The notes below the pieces were generated by a model that was given only the letters and a program-made list of their open reading frames with translations, did no database searches and had not been told where the DNA came from. From the NCBI RefSeq assembly GCF_026125825.1, contig NZ_JAHCKK010000003.1, positions 90,215 to 154,214 on the forward strand: a DNA stretch of 64,000 nucleotides. The letters run 5' to 3'. The translations under genes were made by a program, and so were the position numbers. This document shows, in pieces, positions 20,044-29,910 of this stretch; within the stretch, counting starts at the first letter, position 1; the number at the start of each line of letters is the position of its first letter. The DNA comes from Hydrogenophaga sp. GTDB taxonomy: Bacteria > Pseudomonadota > Gammaproteobacteria > Burkholderiales > Burkholderiaceae_C.

Positions 20044-21098
20044 TTGCGGCCTAGCTTGCAATGCTCGACCTTCAGCGGCAACTGCACCTCTTTGCCAGAC
20101 GCAATGGACTCATAGAGCGCCATGATCAACTCCAGGCTCTGTCGCCCTTGATGGCCATCCACCAAGGCTTCCGTGCCGTTCACAAAGCAGTCGACCACAT
20201 GTTCGTAATAGGCCTGATGTCCGAAGCCGTATACGTTGGGCGGGTTGACCGAGTATTTGTCCATCACGTCGCCATCCGATTCCAGGGCGTGCGCGAACTG
20301 CCAAGTGCGAATCTTGTTCACCGAGAAACCTGCGATCTCCACCGAGCCACCCGAGCCCAGCACGGACAGCGACCCCTCCATGTCCTTGGGGCGCGTGGCT
20401 GAAGTCGCTTCCACAATGCCAAGAGCGCCGTTGCGGAACTTGATGGTGGCGACCGCGGTGTCTTCCGCTTCGATCTTCGCAAGGGCCGTGATGCCACGCG
20501 CGTGCACGCTTTCCACATCGCCCATGAACCAGCTCAACATGTCGACGTGGTGGCTTGCCTGGTTGGACAGCACGCCGCCATCCTGCGCCCACGTTCCCCG
20601 CCAGTTGTCATGGTCGTAGTAGCTTTGGTCACGGCACCAGCGCACGCGCACCGTGCCGAGAACCAGCTGGCCGAATCGGCCCGCGTCCAGTGCTTCGCGC
20701 GCTTTCACGACCGGCACATTGAAGCGGTTCTGTTTCACGACGAAAAGGCGCACGCCATTGGCATCACAGGCTTCGATCATCGCGTTGGCATCCGACAGCG
20801 TAAGCGCCATCGGTTTTTCAACCACGACATGCTTGCGGGCGGATGCGACCGCGATCGCATGTTCGGCATGCATGCCGCTGGGCGTGAGAACGGACACCAC
20901 GTCGATGTCTGGGCGCGCCAGCATCTCCTCGATCGAGTGGAATGCCGGCACACCATAGGTGGCCCCGAAAGCGTCCGCTCGCTCGCCTTGAATGTCACAA
21001 ACCGCTGCCAGCCGTGCGCCCTTGATCTGCCCCTTGCCGAGGAGCTCTGCGTGGCGTTTGGCGATTCGGCCGCAGCCCAGGATTGCGAAGTTGATCAT
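20040..21098 (-). CDS. wbpB: UDP-GlcNAcA 3-dehydrogenase, WbpB/WlbA-like
   Basis: A 352-residue Gfo/Idh/MocA oxidoreductase. The Rossmann loop ILGCGRIAKRHAE is at the N-terminus and the conserved VEKPMALTL carries the family lysine near residue 95. NQASHHVDMLSWFMGD holds the histidine of the substrate site. With WbpE and WbpD homologues following directly, the likely reaction is NAD-dependent oxidation of C3 of UDP-GlcNAcA. The UDP-GlcNAc 6-dehydrogenase that would supply the substrate (WbpA/WbpO) is not in this window. Confidence 0.86.
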   Translation of the reverse strand: MINFAILGCGRIAKRHAELLGKGQIKGARLAAVCDIQGERADAFGATYGVPAFHSIEEMLARPDIDVVSVLTPSGMHAEHAIAVASARKHVVVEKPMALTLSDANAMIEACDANGVRLFVVKQNRFNVPVVKAREALDAGRFGQLVLGTVRVRWCRDQSYYDHDNWRGTWAQDGGVLSNQASHHVDMLSWFMGDVESVHARGITALAKIEAEDTAVATIKFRNGALGIVEATSATRPKDMEGSLSVLGSGGSVEIAGFSVNKIRTWQFAHALESDGDVMDKYSVNPPNVYGFGHQAYYEHVVDCFVNGTEALVDGHQGRQSLELIMALYESIASGKEVQLPLKVEHCKLGRK

Positions 21099-21149
21099 GT
21101 GTCTCGATGGATGGTGAATGCTTGGGAGTAGAGTGGGTGTCGCAGGGGC

Positions 21150-22274
21150 TTACTCGACGCTGACGTTGACGCTGTATCCGTGGGTTTTCAGCAAGGCGTG
21201 CTGCTTGGCCTGTGCGAGGTCGAAAGCCACCATTTCGGCGCACATTTCCTGCGCAGTGATCTCAGGCTCCCACCCCAGCTTCTGCTTGGCCTTGGTGGGG
21301 TCCCCCAACAGTGTTTCCACCTCCGCAGGGCGGAAGTAGCGTGGGTCGATTTTCACGACTGCGCGCTCTTTGGCCGAGAGAGCTGCAGGCGGATTGGTCC
21401 AGTAGGCAATCTCTTCGACTCCCTTGCCTTCCCAGCGCAGTGCCATGCCGAGTTCAGCGGCTGTCCACTCAATGAACTGGCGCACGCTGTACTGCTTGCC
21501 GGTGGCGATGACAAAGTCCTCGGGTTGCTCCTGCTGCAGCATCATCCATTGCATGCGGACGTAGTCCTTGGCGTGACCCCAATCTCGCAGCGCATCGATG
21601 TTGCCCATGTACAGGCAATCCTCGAGCCCCTGGCTGATGTTGGCCAGTCCGCGGGTGATCTTGCGGGTCACGAAGGTTTCGCCGCGGCGCGGGCTCTCGT
21701 GGTTGAACAAGACACCGTTGCAGGCATACATGCCGTAGGCCTCCCGGTAGTTCACGGTGATCCAGTACGCGTAGAGCTTCGCCACGGCATAGGGGCTGCG
21801 GGGATAGAACGGCGTGGTTTCCTTCTGAGGGACTTCCTGCACCAGACCATAGAGTTCGCTGGTGCTAGCCTGGTAAAAGCGGGTCTTCTTTTCGAGTCCG
21901 AGGATGCGGATCGCCTCCAGCATGCGCAGCGTGCCCATGCCATCGACATCGGCGGTGTACTCTGGGCTTTCGAAGCTCACGGCGACATGGCTTTGCGCTC
22001 CGAGGTTGTAGATCTCGTCGGGTTGCGTCTCCTGGATGATGCGCACCAGATTGCTGGTGTCGCTCAGGTCACCATAGTGAAGTTTGAAGCGTGCGTTCTC
22101 GATGTGCGGGTCCTGGTAAATGTGATCCACCCGCGCGGTGTTGAAGCTTGAGGCACGGCGCTTGATGCCATGCACGGTATAGCCTTTCTCAAGCAGAAAT
22201 TCAGCCAGATAGCTGCCGTCCTGTCCGGTGATACCCGTGATCAGGGCGGTCTTGGGGGTATTGAGTTGTGGCAT
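21150..22274 (-). CDS. gmd: GDP-mannose 4,6-dehydratase
   Basis: A 374-residue SDR dehydratase converting GDP-D-mannose to GDP-4-keto-6-deoxy-D-mannose. Diagnostic sequence includes [16 protein letters not shown] at the N-terminus, [16 protein letters not shown] near residue 128 and the catalytic [10 protein letters not shown]. The length matches Gmd. The start is four bases downstream of the GDP-fucose synthase stop, giving the classic gmd-fcl pair in reverse order. The 51 bases after it before wbpB hold no gene. Confidence 0.95.
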   Translation of the reverse strand: MPQLNTPKTALITGITGQDGSYLAEFLLEKGYTVHGIKRRASSFNTARVDHIYQDPHIENARFKLHYGDLSDTSNLVRIIQETQPDEIYNLGAQSHVAVSFESPEYTADVDGMGTLRMLEAIRILGLEKKTRFYQASTSELYGLVQEVPQKETTPFYPRSPYAVAKLYAYWITVNYREAYGMYACNGVLFNHESPRRGETFVTRKITRGLANISQGLEDCLYMGNIDALRDWGHAKDYVRMQWMMLQQEQPEDFVIATGKQYSVRQFIEWTAAELGMALRWEGKGVEEIAYWTNPPAALSAKERAVVKIDPRYFRPAEVETLLGDPTKAKQKLGWEPEITAQEMCAEMVAFDLAQAKQHALLKTHGYSVNVSVE

Positions 22275-22278
22275 GTTC

Positions 22279-23268
22279 TTAGAGACTGGGAACGTGGGTA
22301 TTCAGAAAATCGGCGTAGGCCCGGGACAGTCCCGACTCCAGGTCGGTTTGCGCCCGCCAACCCAATGCGTGGATCCGCCGGCTGTCCATGAGTTTGCGGG
22401 GAGTGCCATCGGGCTTGCTGGTGTCGAACTGGATGCTGCCTTCAAAACCCACCGCCCGGCTCACGGCACGTGCTAGGTCGGCAATGCTGATGTCCGACCC
22501 CCAGCCCACATTGATGTGGCTCAGCATGGGGAGGGTGTATTGATCGAAGAGCTGCTTTGGCAGGTTCATGACATGCACACTGGCGGCGGCCATGTCGTCC
22601 ACATACAGAAACTCGCGCATCGGCGTGCCGGTGCCCCAGATCGTGACCACAGGCGACTTCGCGATCCTGGCTTCGTGGAAGCGGCGAATGAGGGCGGGAA
22701 TGACGTGGGAGTTCTCCGGGTGATAGTTGTCGCCCGGGCCATACAAGTTCGTGGGCATCACGCTGCGGTAGTCAATGCCGTGGCTTTGCCCGTACTGCCG
22801 GTTGTAGCTCTCGCACAGTTTGATGCCCGCGATCTTTGCGATCGCGTACGGTTCGTTGGTGGGTTCCAAAGGCCCTGTGAGCAAGGCTTCCTCCGCCATG
22901 GGCTGCGGCGCCATCCGGGGATAGATGCAGCTCGATCCGAGGAAAAGAAGCCTCTTGACGCCATGGCGGAAAGCTGCTTCGACAACGTTGACCTGCATCG
23001 TCAGGTTGTCGTAGATGAAATCGGCCGGGTAAGTGTTGTTGGCATGAATTCCCCCCACCCGGGCTGCCGCCAAGTACACCTGTTCGGGTTGTTCTTCGGC
23101 GAAGAAGCTGCGCACCGCCAGTTGGTCGGTCAGATCCAGATCGGCGTGGGTGCGCGTGACGATGTGGCTCTGCGGATGTCCCGCCGCCAACAACTGGCGC
23201 ACGATGGCCGAGCCCACCATGCCGCGATGTCCCGCCACATAGATTTTTGTTGCCGGTGTGTTGCTCAT
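22279..23268 (-). CDS. fcl: GDP-L-fucose synthase
   Basis: A 329-residue epimerase-reductase that turns GDP-4-keto-6-deoxymannose into GDP-L-fucose. It shows [16 protein letters not shown], the conserved [16 protein letters not shown] and the catalytic [11 protein letters not shown], all characteristic of Fcl/WcaG. It follows rfbC by one base and precedes gmd by four. Together these two enzymes indicate L-fucose (or a derivative) in the polysaccharide. Confidence 0.95.
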   Translation of the reverse strand: MSNTPATKIYVAGHRGMVGSAIVRQLLAAGHPQSHIVTRTHADLDLTDQLAVRSFFAEEQPEQVYLAAARVGGIHANNTYPADFIYDNLTMQVNVVEAAFRHGVKRLLFLGSSCIYPRMAPQPMAEEALLTGPLEPTNEPYAIAKIAGIKLCESYNRQYGQSHGIDYRSVMPTNLYGPGDNYHPENSHVIPALIRRFHEARIAKSPVVTIWGTGTPMREFLYVDDMAAASVHVMNLPKQLFDQYTLPMLSHINVGWGSDISIADLARAVSRAVGFEGSIQFDTSKPDGTPRKLMDSRRIHALGWRAQTDLESGLSRAYADFLNTHVPSL

Positions 23269-23269
23269 G

Positions 23270-23830
23270 TCATTGGGAAAAATTCAGGAAGACCTCTGCG
23301 TCGGACAAGCGCTTGCCGGTCAGGTCTTTTGTCGACAGAAGGGGTTCGATGTCCAGCTTTGGCCAAGCGATCTGGATTTCCGGATCGTTCCAGGCGATGC
23401 ATCGCTCGTGTTGGGGCGCGTAGTAGTCGGTGGTTTTATAGAGAAAATCGGCCGACTCGCTGAGCACCAGGAAACCATGGGCAAAGCCAGGTGGGACCCA
23501 GAGTTGGTGATGGTTGTCCTCACTGAGCACCGATCCCACCCACTGACCAAAGGTTGGCGAGGCTCTGCGGATGTCAACGGCCACATCAAAGACCGAGCCG
23601 CGCACGACGCGCACCAGTTTTCCTTGGGGCTGCTGCACTTGGTAGTGCAGCCCGCGCAGCACACCGTAAGCGCTGCGGCTGTGGTTGTCCTGGACGAAAT
23701 TCAGGTCCAGGCCAGTGACATCGCGGAAAGCCTTCTGATTGAAGCTCTCGAAGAAGAAGCCGCGCGCGTCGCCGAACACCTTGGGTTCGATCAGCAGCAC
23801 GTCGGGGATGGCGGTAGGTGTGACCTTCAT
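23270..23830 (-). CDS. rfbC: dTDP-4-dehydrorhamnose 3,5-epimerase
   Basis: A 186-residue cupin-fold RmlC with [21 protein letters not shown] (catalytic histidine) and [14 protein letters not shown]. It catalyses the third step of dTDP-L-rhamnose synthesis. Its start overlaps the rfbA stop by four bases. Normal length and all family blocks are present. Confidence 0.95.
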   Translation of the reverse strand: MKVTPTAIPDVLLIEPKVFGDARGFFFESFNQKAFRDVTGLDLNFVQDNHSRSAYGVLRGLHYQVQQPQGKLVRVVRGSVFDVAVDIRRASPTFGQWVGSVLSEDNHHQLWVPPGFAHGFLVLSESADFLYKTTDYYAPQHERCIAWNDPEIQIAWPKLDIEPLLSTKDLTGKRLSDAEVFLNFSQ

Positions 23831-24714
23831 TCGGGCCTCGGGTCATTGAGAAGACGCAGCAAGTATTGTCCATAGCCGTTCTTGCTCAGTGGTTGCGCCA
23901 GCGCTTCGAGGGCCGCGCTGTCGATCCAGCCATGCCGCCAGGCGATCTCTTCCGGGCAGGCGATCTTCAAGCCTTGCCGGTGCTCCAGCGTGGCAATGAA
24001 TTGTCCGGCCTGCAGCAGGCTGTCGTGCGTGCCGGTGTCGAGCCAGGCATAGCCGCGTTGCATGATCTGCACGTTCAACTGGCCGCGCTCAAGGTACGCC
24101 TGATTGACGGCCGTGATCTCCAACTCCCCACGCGCACTGGGCTTCACGGCACGGGCGATGTCGATCACCTGCGCGTCATAGAAGTACAGCCCCGTCACGG
24201 CGTAGTTGCTCTTGGGTTGGGCCGGCTTCTCTTCGATGCTGCGGGCCGTTCCCTGGGCGTCGAAGGCGACCACGCCATAGCGTTGTGGATCGGTCACGTG
24301 GTAGGCAAAAACGGTAGCGCCGCTGGCCTGTTTGTCGGCGTTAGCGAGCAGGCTCGCGAAGTCGTGGCCGTAGTAAATGTTGTCGCCGAGCACCAGGGCG
24401 CTCGGGCTGTCGCCCACGAAGTCAGCTCCGATGACGAAGGCCTGCGCCAGGCCGTCCGGGCTGGGTTGCACCGCGTATTGCAGGTTCATGCCCCAGGCAC
24501 TGCCGTCGCCCAGCAACTGCTGGAAGCGCGGCGTATCTTGCGGTGTGCTGATCACCAGCACCTCGCGGATGCCGGCGAGCATGAGCGTGGTCAGCGGGTA
24601 ATAGATCATCGGCTTGTCGTACACCGGCAGCAATTGCTTGCTGATGGCGAGCGTGGCCGGGTGCAGGCGGGTGCCCGAGCCGCCTGCGAGGATGATGCCT
24701 TTGCGTTGCGTCAT
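23827..24714 (-). CDS. rfbA: glucose-1-phosphate thymidylyltransferase
   Basis: A 295-residue RmlA nucleotidyltransferase beginning [19 protein letters not shown], with [17 protein letters not shown] and [15 protein letters not shown] in order. It makes dTDP-glucose from glucose-1-phosphate and dTTP, the entry step for L-rhamnose. Its product via RfbB could also feed the 4-amino-sugar genes at 30985-38388. Eighteen bases separate it from rfbD. Confidence 0.95.
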   Translation of the reverse strand: MTQRKGIILAGGSGTRLHPATLAISKQLLPVYDKPMIYYPLTTLMLAGIREVLVISTPQDTPRFQQLLGDGSAWGMNLQYAVQPSPDGLAQAFVIGADFVGDSPSALVLGDNIYYGHDFASLLANADKQASGATVFAYHVTDPQRYGVVAFDAQGTARSIEEKPAQPKSNYAVTGLYFYDAQVIDIARAVKPSARGELEITAVNQAYLERGQLNVQIMQRGYAWLDTGTHDSLLQAGQFIATLEHRQGLKIACPEEIAWRHGWIDSAALEALAQPLSKNGYGQYLLRLLNDPRPE

Positions 24715-24732
24715 GCGGATGTGCCCCTTGGG

Positions 24733-25632
24733 TCAGAGGATTTCGGCAAGCATACGCCGCACGCCGACTTGCCACGAGGGCAAAGCCAGCCCGAATGTCT
24801 GGCGCAGGTGCTGGGTGTCCAGCCGCGAGTTCAGCGGACGCCGGGCGGGGGTGGGGTAGGCGCTGGTGGGCACGGGCGCTACTTCGTGTGCCTTGATGGC
24901 GAGGTCGGGTTTCAGCGCGCGCGCGGTGTCGAGGACGAAGCGGGCATAGCCGTTCCAGCTGGTTTCGCCGTCCGCGGCCAGGTGGTAGGTGCCAGCGCAC
25001 GCGGGATCGTGCATCGTATGCCGTATGGCGTGGGCCGTGACGTCGGCGATGAGCTCGGCGCCGGTGGGTGCGCCCCATTGGTCGTCGATGACGGTGAGGC
25101 GCTCACGTTCCTGTGCCAGGCGCAGCATGGTGCGCGCGAAATTGCCGCCGCGCGCGGCATAGACCCAGCTGGTGCGCAGGATCAGGTGCCGCGCTCCGCT
25201 GGCACGCACCAAGTCCTCACCGTCGCGCTTGGTCATGCCATAAACACTCAGGGGCGCAGAGGGGGCATCCTCGCGCCAGGGAAGGTGGCCGCTGCCGTCG
25301 AACACGTAGTCGGTGGAGTAGTGCACCAGCATCGCGTCCACTTGGCGCGCGGCGTCGGCCAGCGCCCCGGGCGCCTCGGTGTTGACGGTGCGCGCCAGCG
25401 CGGGCTCGCTCTCGGCTCGGTCCACGGCCGTGTGGGCGGCGGCATTGACGATCACGTCGGGGCGCAGTCGGTGCACGGTCTCGTGCAACGCATCGGGCCG
25501 GGTAAGGTCGCCGCAGCCGCCATCGGCTGGGCTGCTATGTCGATCCAGGGCGACGAGTTCGCCCAGCGGCGCGAGACTGCGCTGCAGCTCCCAGCCGACT
25601 TGTCCATTTTTGCCGAGCAGCAGGATTTTCAT
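24733..25632 (-). CDS. rfbD: dTDP-4-dehydrorhamnose reductase
   Basis: A 299-residue RmlD reductase, the last enzyme of dTDP-L-rhamnose synthesis. It starts [19 protein letters not shown] and has [11 protein letters not shown] and the catalytic YGMTKRDGE. The ATG at 25632 overlaps the rfbB stop (ATGA); the open frame continues upstream but that part is only the shadow of rfbB. Confidence 0.95.
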   Translation of the reverse strand: MKILLLGKNGQVGWELQRSLAPLGELVALDRHSSPADGGCGDLTRPDALHETVHRLRPDVIVNAAAHTAVDRAESEPALARTVNTEAPGALADAARQVDAMLVHYSTDYVFDGSGHLPWREDAPSAPLSVYGMTKRDGEDLVRASGARHLILRTSWVYAARGGNFARTMLRLAQERERLTVIDDQWGAPTGAELIADVTAHAIRHTMHDPACAGTYHLAADGETSWNGYARFVLDTARALKPDLAIKAHEVAPVPTSAYPTPARRPLNSRLDTQHLRQTFGLALPSWQVGVRRMLAEIL

Positions 25633-26699
25633 GCGGCTGCCGCTGCTCCGTATTGCGCCTTGACCCATTGCCGGTATTCGCCGCTCTGCACGTGCGCGAC
25701 CCATTCGGGGTGGTCCAGGTACCACAGCACGGTTTTGCGGATGCCAGTTTCAAAGGTCTCGACCGGCTTCCAACCGAGGTCTGCTTCGAGCTTGCGGGCA
25801 TCGATGGCATAGCGGCGGTCGTGGCCGGGGCGGTCCTTCACATGGGTGATCTGGGTCGCGTACGACGCGCCGTCCGCGCGTGGGCGCAACTCGTCGAGCA
25901 GCGCGCAGATGGTGCGCACGATCTCGACGTTGGGTTTTTCGTTCCAGCCCCCCACGTTGTAGGTCTCTCCCACCGCGCCGGCTTCCAGCACACGGCGGAT
26001 CGCGCTGCAATGGTCTTTCACATACAACCAATCGCGCACCTGCATGCCATCACCGTACACCGGCAGGGGCTTGCCCGCCAGCGCGTTGACGATCATGAGC
26101 GGGATCAATTTCTCGGGGAAATGGTAGGGGCCGTAGTTGTTGCTGCAGTTGGTGGTGACCACGGGCAGGCCGTGCGTGTGGTGCCAGGCACGCACCAGGT
26201 GGTCGCTCGCGGCTTTGCTGGCTGAGTACGGGCTGTTGGGTTCGTAGGCGTGCTTCTCTGTGAAGGCCGGCGCATCGGGCGCCAGGCTGCCATACACCTC
26301 GTCCGTGCTGACGTGCAGGAAGCGGAAGGCGGCCTTGTCGGTGTCGGGCAGTCTGCTCCAGTGAGTGCGCACTGCTTCAAGGAGGCGGAAGGTGCCGACC
26401 ACATTGGTCTGGATGAAGTCCTCCGCGCCATGGATGGAGCGGTCCACATGGCTCTCAGCGGCGAAATGCACCACCGCGCGCGGCAGGTGTTCGGTGAGCA
26501 GGCCTGCTACCAGTGCGGTGTCGCCGATGTCCCCTTGGACGAACCTGTGGCGCGCGTCACCGCGCAGGCTGTCCAGGGTCTCCAGATTGCCGGCATAAGT
26601 GAGCTTATCGAGGTTGATGACCGGCTCGTCGTGCAGCGCGAGCCAGTCGAGCACAAAGTTGGCGCCGATGAAGCCGGCGCCACCAGTGACGAGAATCAT
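25629..26699 (-). CDS. rfbB: dTDP-glucose 4,6-dehydratase
   Basis: A 356-residue RmlB dehydratase with [27 protein letters not shown], the active-site STDEVYGSL and [15 protein letters not shown]. It makes dTDP-4-keto-6-deoxyglucose, the branch point to L-rhamnose and to 4-amino-4,6-dideoxyhexoses. It is the first gene of the 22-kb minus-strand operon that runs to 4597. Confidence 0.96.
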   Translation of the reverse strand: MILVTGGAGFIGANFVLDWLALHDEPVINLDKLTYAGNLETLDSLRGDARHRFVQGDIGDTALVAGLLTEHLPRAVVHFAAESHVDRSIHGAEDFIQTNVVGTFRLLEAVRTHWSRLPDTDKAAFRFLHVSTDEVYGSLAPDAPAFTEKHAYEPNSPYSASKAASDHLVRAWHHTHGLPVVTTNCSNNYGPYHFPEKLIPLMIVNALAGKPLPVYGDGMQVRDWLYVKDHCSAIRRVLEAGAVGETYNVGGWNEKPNVEIVRTICALLDELRPRADGASYATQITHVKDRPGHDRRYAIDARKLEADLGWKPVETFETGIRKTVLWYLDHPEWVAHVQSGEYRQWVKAQYGAAAAA

Positions 26700-26801
26700 C
26701 GGTTATCCCTTGGGTGTTGGTCTGTAGGCACCATTCAGGTGCACTCTGCCCACCGCATTATCTTCGGTCTGCCAGGGCTTCCGGGCGACCGACCTGTTCC
26801 A
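26700..26801 (-). promoter_or_regulatory. leader/promoter region of the polysaccharide operon
   Basis: This 102-base gap separates the zinc-finger gene from rfbB and is the only sizeable space upstream of the operon. It holds an inverted repeat GCACC-ATTCA-GGTGC at 26728-26742. A GATAAT-like -10 box (minus strand, near 26757-26762) has no good -35 partner. No JUMPstart/ops motif is visible. Confidence 0.35.
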
Positions 26802-27008
26802 TTAGTGACCGGGTGAAACGGTTTCGCCCGCTTTCAGGCGGTACACGGTGCCGCAGTACGGGCATTTCGCCTCGCCCGTGACGGCCACGTCCAGGTAGAC
26901 CTTGGGGTGGCTGTTCCACAGCTTCATGTCGGCCAGGGGGCTGGGACAGAACACGCCACCATGGGCGTTGAGGTCGGAGGCCTTGAGTTCAACGGTTGCT
27001 TTGCTCAT
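26802..27008 (-). CDS. small zinc-finger-domain protein
   Basis: A 68-residue protein with KCPYCGTVYRLKAGE near residue 49 and an upstream GGVFCPSP that contributes a further cysteine; a histidine ends the protein. This matches the short bacterial zinc-finger family related to the NDUFS6 subunit of complex I. It follows ilvE by ten bases, a pairing I associate with Burkholderiales. Its cellular role is not established. The longer open frame upstream is a shadow of ilvE. Confidence 0.85.
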   Translation of the reverse strand: MSKATVELKASDLNAHGGVFCPSPLADMKLWNSHPKVYLDVAVTGEAKCPYCGTVYRLKAGETVSPGH

Positions 27009-27018
27009 GGCGTGTTCC

Positions 27019-27969
27019 TCAGACCTTGGCCAGCCAGTGGGCGTACTTGGGGTTGCGGCCGTTGACGATGTCGAAGAACGCGCTTTGAATCTTCTCGGTG
27101 ACCGGGCCGCGGCTGCCCACGTAGTCGCCTTTGCCCAGCTCGATGCGGTCGAGCTCGCGGATCGGGGTGACTTCAGCCGCCGTGCCGGTGAAGAAGGCCT
27201 CGTCGGCGATGTAGACCTCGTCGCGGGTGATGCGCTTCTGCACGATTTCCAGGCCCAGGTCCTTGGCGATGTGGAACACGGTGTTGCGGGTGATGCCGTT
27301 GAGCGCACCGGCCGAGAGATCGGGGGTGTAGATCACGCCGTTCTTGACCACGAAGATGTTCTCGCCCGCGCCTTCGCTCACGAAGCCGCTGGAATCCAGC
27401 AGCAGCGCCTCGTCGTAGCCATCGTCGGTGGCCTCCATGTTGGCCAGGATGGAGTTGCTGTAATTGCTCACCGCCTTGGCCTGCGTCATCGTGATGTTGA
27501 CGTGGTGGCGGGTGTAGCTGCTGGTTTTCACCCGGATGCCGCGCTTGAGCCCCTCTTCGCCCAGGTAAGCGCCCCAGGCCCAGGCAGCGACCATCAGGTG
27601 GATGGTGTTCCCTTTGGGCGACACGCCCAGCTTCTTGTCGCCGATCCACGTCAGCGGGCGCAGGTAGCAGCTCTCGAGCTTGTTCTCTCGCACCACGGCT
27701 TTCTGCGCCTCATTCACCTCGTCCTGCGTGAAGGGAATCTTCATGCGCAGGATCTTCGCGCTGTTGAACAGGCGCTCGGTGTGTTCCTCGAGCCGGAAGA
27801 TCGCCGTGCCGCCCTGGGTGTTGTAAGCGCGCACGCCCTCGAAGGCGCCGCAGCCATAGTGCAGGGTGTGGGTCAGCACGTGGATTTTGGCGTCGCGCCA
27901 ATCCACCATCTGGCCGTCCATCCAGATCTTGCCGTCGCGGTCGGACATCGAGGGAACGATGGGGCTCAT
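27019..27969 (-). CDS. ilvE: branched-chain amino acid aminotransferase
   Basis: A 316-residue fold-type IV PLP enzyme. GCGAFEGVRAY near residue 40, the PLP lysine in QAKAVSNYSNS near 163, and YDEALLLDSSGFVSEG further on are diagnostic of IlvE. It transaminates leucine, isoleucine and valine with 2-oxoglutarate. The start at 27969 has AAGGA seven bases upstream; MSDRDGK seven codons later is an alternative. Confidence 0.95.
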   Translation of the reverse strand: MSPIVPSMSDRDGKIWMDGQMVDWRDAKIHVLTHTLHYGCGAFEGVRAYNTQGGTAIFRLEEHTERLFNSAKILRMKIPFTQDEVNEAQKAVVRENKLESCYLRPLTWIGDKKLGVSPKGNTIHLMVAAWAWGAYLGEEGLKRGIRVKTSSYTRHHVNITMTQAKAVSNYSNSILANMEATDDGYDEALLLDSSGFVSEGAGENIFVVKNGVIYTPDLSAGALNGITRNTVFHIAKDLGLEIVQKRITRDEVYIADEAFFTGTAAEVTPIRELDRIELGKGDYVGSRGPVTEKIQSAFFDIVNGRNPKYAHWLAKV

Positions 27970-28020
27970 GTGGGGTCCTTGGGTTGTTCGTGGGGCAGTG
28001 CGGCTGCCAAACCCATGATT

Positions 28021-28446
28021 TTACGGTGTCGAACTGCCGGACCCCGCCGCCTCATCCGGGGAGGGGCGGTGCAGCTTCCAGCCCTGCAATTTGCCGTTCA
28101 GGAATTCTGCTGTCACGGTCGAGTCTCCGTTGTCGCGCCAGCGGTAGACCTCGGGTTGCACACTTTCTTCGGACAGCCGCTCGCCCAGCGAACGGGTCAT
28201 GGCCATCACATGCATCAGCGTGACACCGGGCTTGAGCTTGGCGTTGAGCATCACCGCGCTGTCCACGTAGCCGATGGGTCGGTCGGACGCGCGCTTGAGC
28301 ACGGTCATGAGGCGGGTGAAGTGCAGCAGCAGCCACATGGTCAGGCCGCCGCCGACGGCGGCCACGCCGGGCCAGCCGTAGGTGCGGTGGGACAGGTACA
28401 GGAGGCCCAGGCCGGCCGCGAGGTAAAGCAGTTTCTGGAATCGCAT
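28021..28446 (-). CDS. hypothetical membrane-anchored protein
   Basis: A 141-residue protein of unknown function. Two N-terminal hydrophobic stretches (about 4-20 and 25-47) are followed by a soluble domain of about 90 residues with GERLSEESVQPEVYRW and a proline/serine-rich tail. The tail may face the cytoplasm or the periplasm. It lies between radA and ilvE on the same strand. I recognise no catalytic motif. Confidence 0.7.
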   Translation of the reverse strand: MRFQKLLYLAAGLGLLYLSHRTYGWPGVAAVGGGLTMWLLLHFTRLMTVLKRASDRPIGYVDSAVMLNAKLKPGVTLMHVMAMTRSLGERLSEESVQPEVYRWRDNGDSTVTAEFLNGKLQGWKLHRPSPDEAAGSGSSTP

Positions 28447-28506
28447 GGAAGGGATTGTCGTTGCTCCCCGGGGCGGGCCGTTTGCGGCAAGTACGGATGC
28501 CCCGGC

Positions 28507-29883
28507 TCAGGCCAGGCTGCGCGCCAGTTCCATGGCCTCTTCGATCCGGTCGACGCCGTGCACCGTGAGGCCCTCGAAGGCTTTGTCGTTTTTGCGCGGC
28601 AGGTTGGCCTTGGGCACCACGGCCACACTGAAACCGAGCTTCGCGGCTTCCTTGAGCCGGTCCTGACCGCGTGGCGCGGGGCGCACCTCGCCCGCCAGAC
28701 CCACCTCGCCGAAGGCCAGAAAGCCCTTGGGCAGTGGCTTGCCGCGAAGGCTGGAGGTGATGGCCAGCATCACCGCCAGGTCGGCCGCCGGCTCACTGAT
28801 GCGCACGCCGCCCACGGCGTTGACGAACACGTCCTGGTCCATGCATGCCACCCCCGCGTGGCGGTGCAGAACCGCCAACAGCATGGCCAGGCGGTCCCGG
28901 TCCAGGCCGACCGAGAGGCGTCGAGGGCTGGGGCCGCCGCTGTCCACCAGCGCCTGGATTTCCACCAGCATGGGCCGCGTGCCCTCCAGCGTCACCATCA
29001 CGCAGCTACCGGGCACGGGCTCCGAATGCTGCGAAAGGAAGATCGCGCTCGGGTTGCTCACACCCTTGAGGCCCTTCTCCGTCATCGCGAACACGCCGAT
29101 CTCGTTGACCGCGCCGAAGCGGTTCTTGATCGCGCGGATCAAGCGGAAGCTGCTGTGGGTGTCGCCTTCGAAATACAGCACCGTGTCCACCATGTGTTCC
29201 AGCACGCGCGGGCCGGCCAGAGCGCCTTCCTTGGTCACGTGTCCCACCAGCACGATGGCCGTGCCGCTGGCCTTGGCCGCGCGCGTGAGGTGTGCCGCGC
29301 ACTCGCGCACCTGGGCCACCGAGCCCGGGGCTGAGGTGAGCTGCTCGGAGTAGACGGTCTGGATCGAGTCGATCACCGCGATCGCGGGCCGTGTGGCGTC
29401 CAGCGTGGCGAGGATCTTCTCGAGCTGGATTTCCGCCAGCACGCTGACCTGCGAGCCGTCCAGCCCGAGGCGGCGCGAACGCAGGGCCACCTGGGCGCCG
29501 CTTTCCTCGCCGGTCACGTAAAGCGTCTTCAGGCCAGCGCGCTGCAGCGAGTCCAGTGCCTGCAGCAACAGCGTGGACTTGCCGATGCCAGGGTCGCCGC
29601 CGATCAACACCACGCCGCCCTCCACAATGCCGCCGCCCAGCACGCGGTCCAACTCGTCGTGCCCGGTGGGCGTGCGTTGCACGTCGGTGGCCTCGATGTC
29701 GGCCAGGGTGGTGACCTCGGCCGTCTTGGCCAGCGAGGCAAAGCGGTTCCTGGCCGGTGCGGTTGATTCCGCGACCGATTCGACCAGGGTGTTCCAAGCA
29801 TTGCAGTGAGGGCACTTGCCCAGCCATTTGGGGCTGGTGCCGCCGCATTCGTTGCAGATGTATTGTGTTTTGTCTTTGGCCAT
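28507..29883 (-). CDS. radA: DNA repair protein RadA
   Basis: A 458-residue RadA/Sms helicase that promotes branch migration during recombination. The N-terminal four-cysteine zinc finger is CNECGGTSPKWLGKCPHC, Walker A is GGDPGIGKSTLL near residue 99, and the RadA signature KNRFGAVNEIG is near 255. A Lon-protease-like domain follows, lacking protease function in this family. The start at 29883 is set by MAKDKTQ; a much longer frame upstream is antisense to the divergent gene. No ribosome-binding site is evident. Confidence 0.96.
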   Translation of the reverse strand: MAKDKTQYICNECGGTSPKWLGKCPHCNAWNTLVESVAESTAPARNRFASLAKTAEVTTLADIEATDVQRTPTGHDELDRVLGGGIVEGGVVLIGGDPGIGKSTLLLQALDSLQRAGLKTLYVTGEESGAQVALRSRRLGLDGSQVSVLAEIQLEKILATLDATRPAIAVIDSIQTVYSEQLTSAPGSVAQVRECAAHLTRAAKASGTAIVLVGHVTKEGALAGPRVLEHMVDTVLYFEGDTHSSFRLIRAIKNRFGAVNEIGVFAMTEKGLKGVSNPSAIFLSQHSEPVPGSCVMVTLEGTRPMLVEIQALVDSGGPSPRRLSVGLDRDRLAMLLAVLHRHAGVACMDQDVFVNAVGGVRISEPAADLAVMLAITSSLRGKPLPKGFLAFGEVGLAGEVRPAPRGQDRLKEAAKLGFSVAVVPKANLPRKNDKAFEGLTVHGVDRIEEAMELARSLA

Positions 29884-29910
29884 GCTGCTGGGCAATATAG
29901 TCGAGACACC
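29884..29910. promoter_or_regulatory. 27-bp divergent start region with shared -10-like core
   Basis: Only 27 bases separate the ATG codons of radA (minus) and the J-like gene (plus). The AT core at 29894-29901 reads TATAGT (plus, 29896-29901) and TATATT (minus, 29899-29894), each placed so that transcription would begin within a few bases of the respective ATG. Neither gene has a recognisable ribosome-binding site. No clear -35 boxes are seen. Confidence 0.45.

Noticed and set aside
26700-26801. JUMPstart/ops element upstream of the O-antigen operon
   Set aside because: No GGCGGTAG-like sequence is seen on the minus strand of the leader.
26902-29334. 810-residue plus-strand open frame across the zinc-finger, ilvE, membrane protein and radA genes
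   Set aside because: Entirely antisense to recognised genes; histidine/alanine/glycine-rich sequence without family features, as expected from GC-rich codon usage on the other strand.
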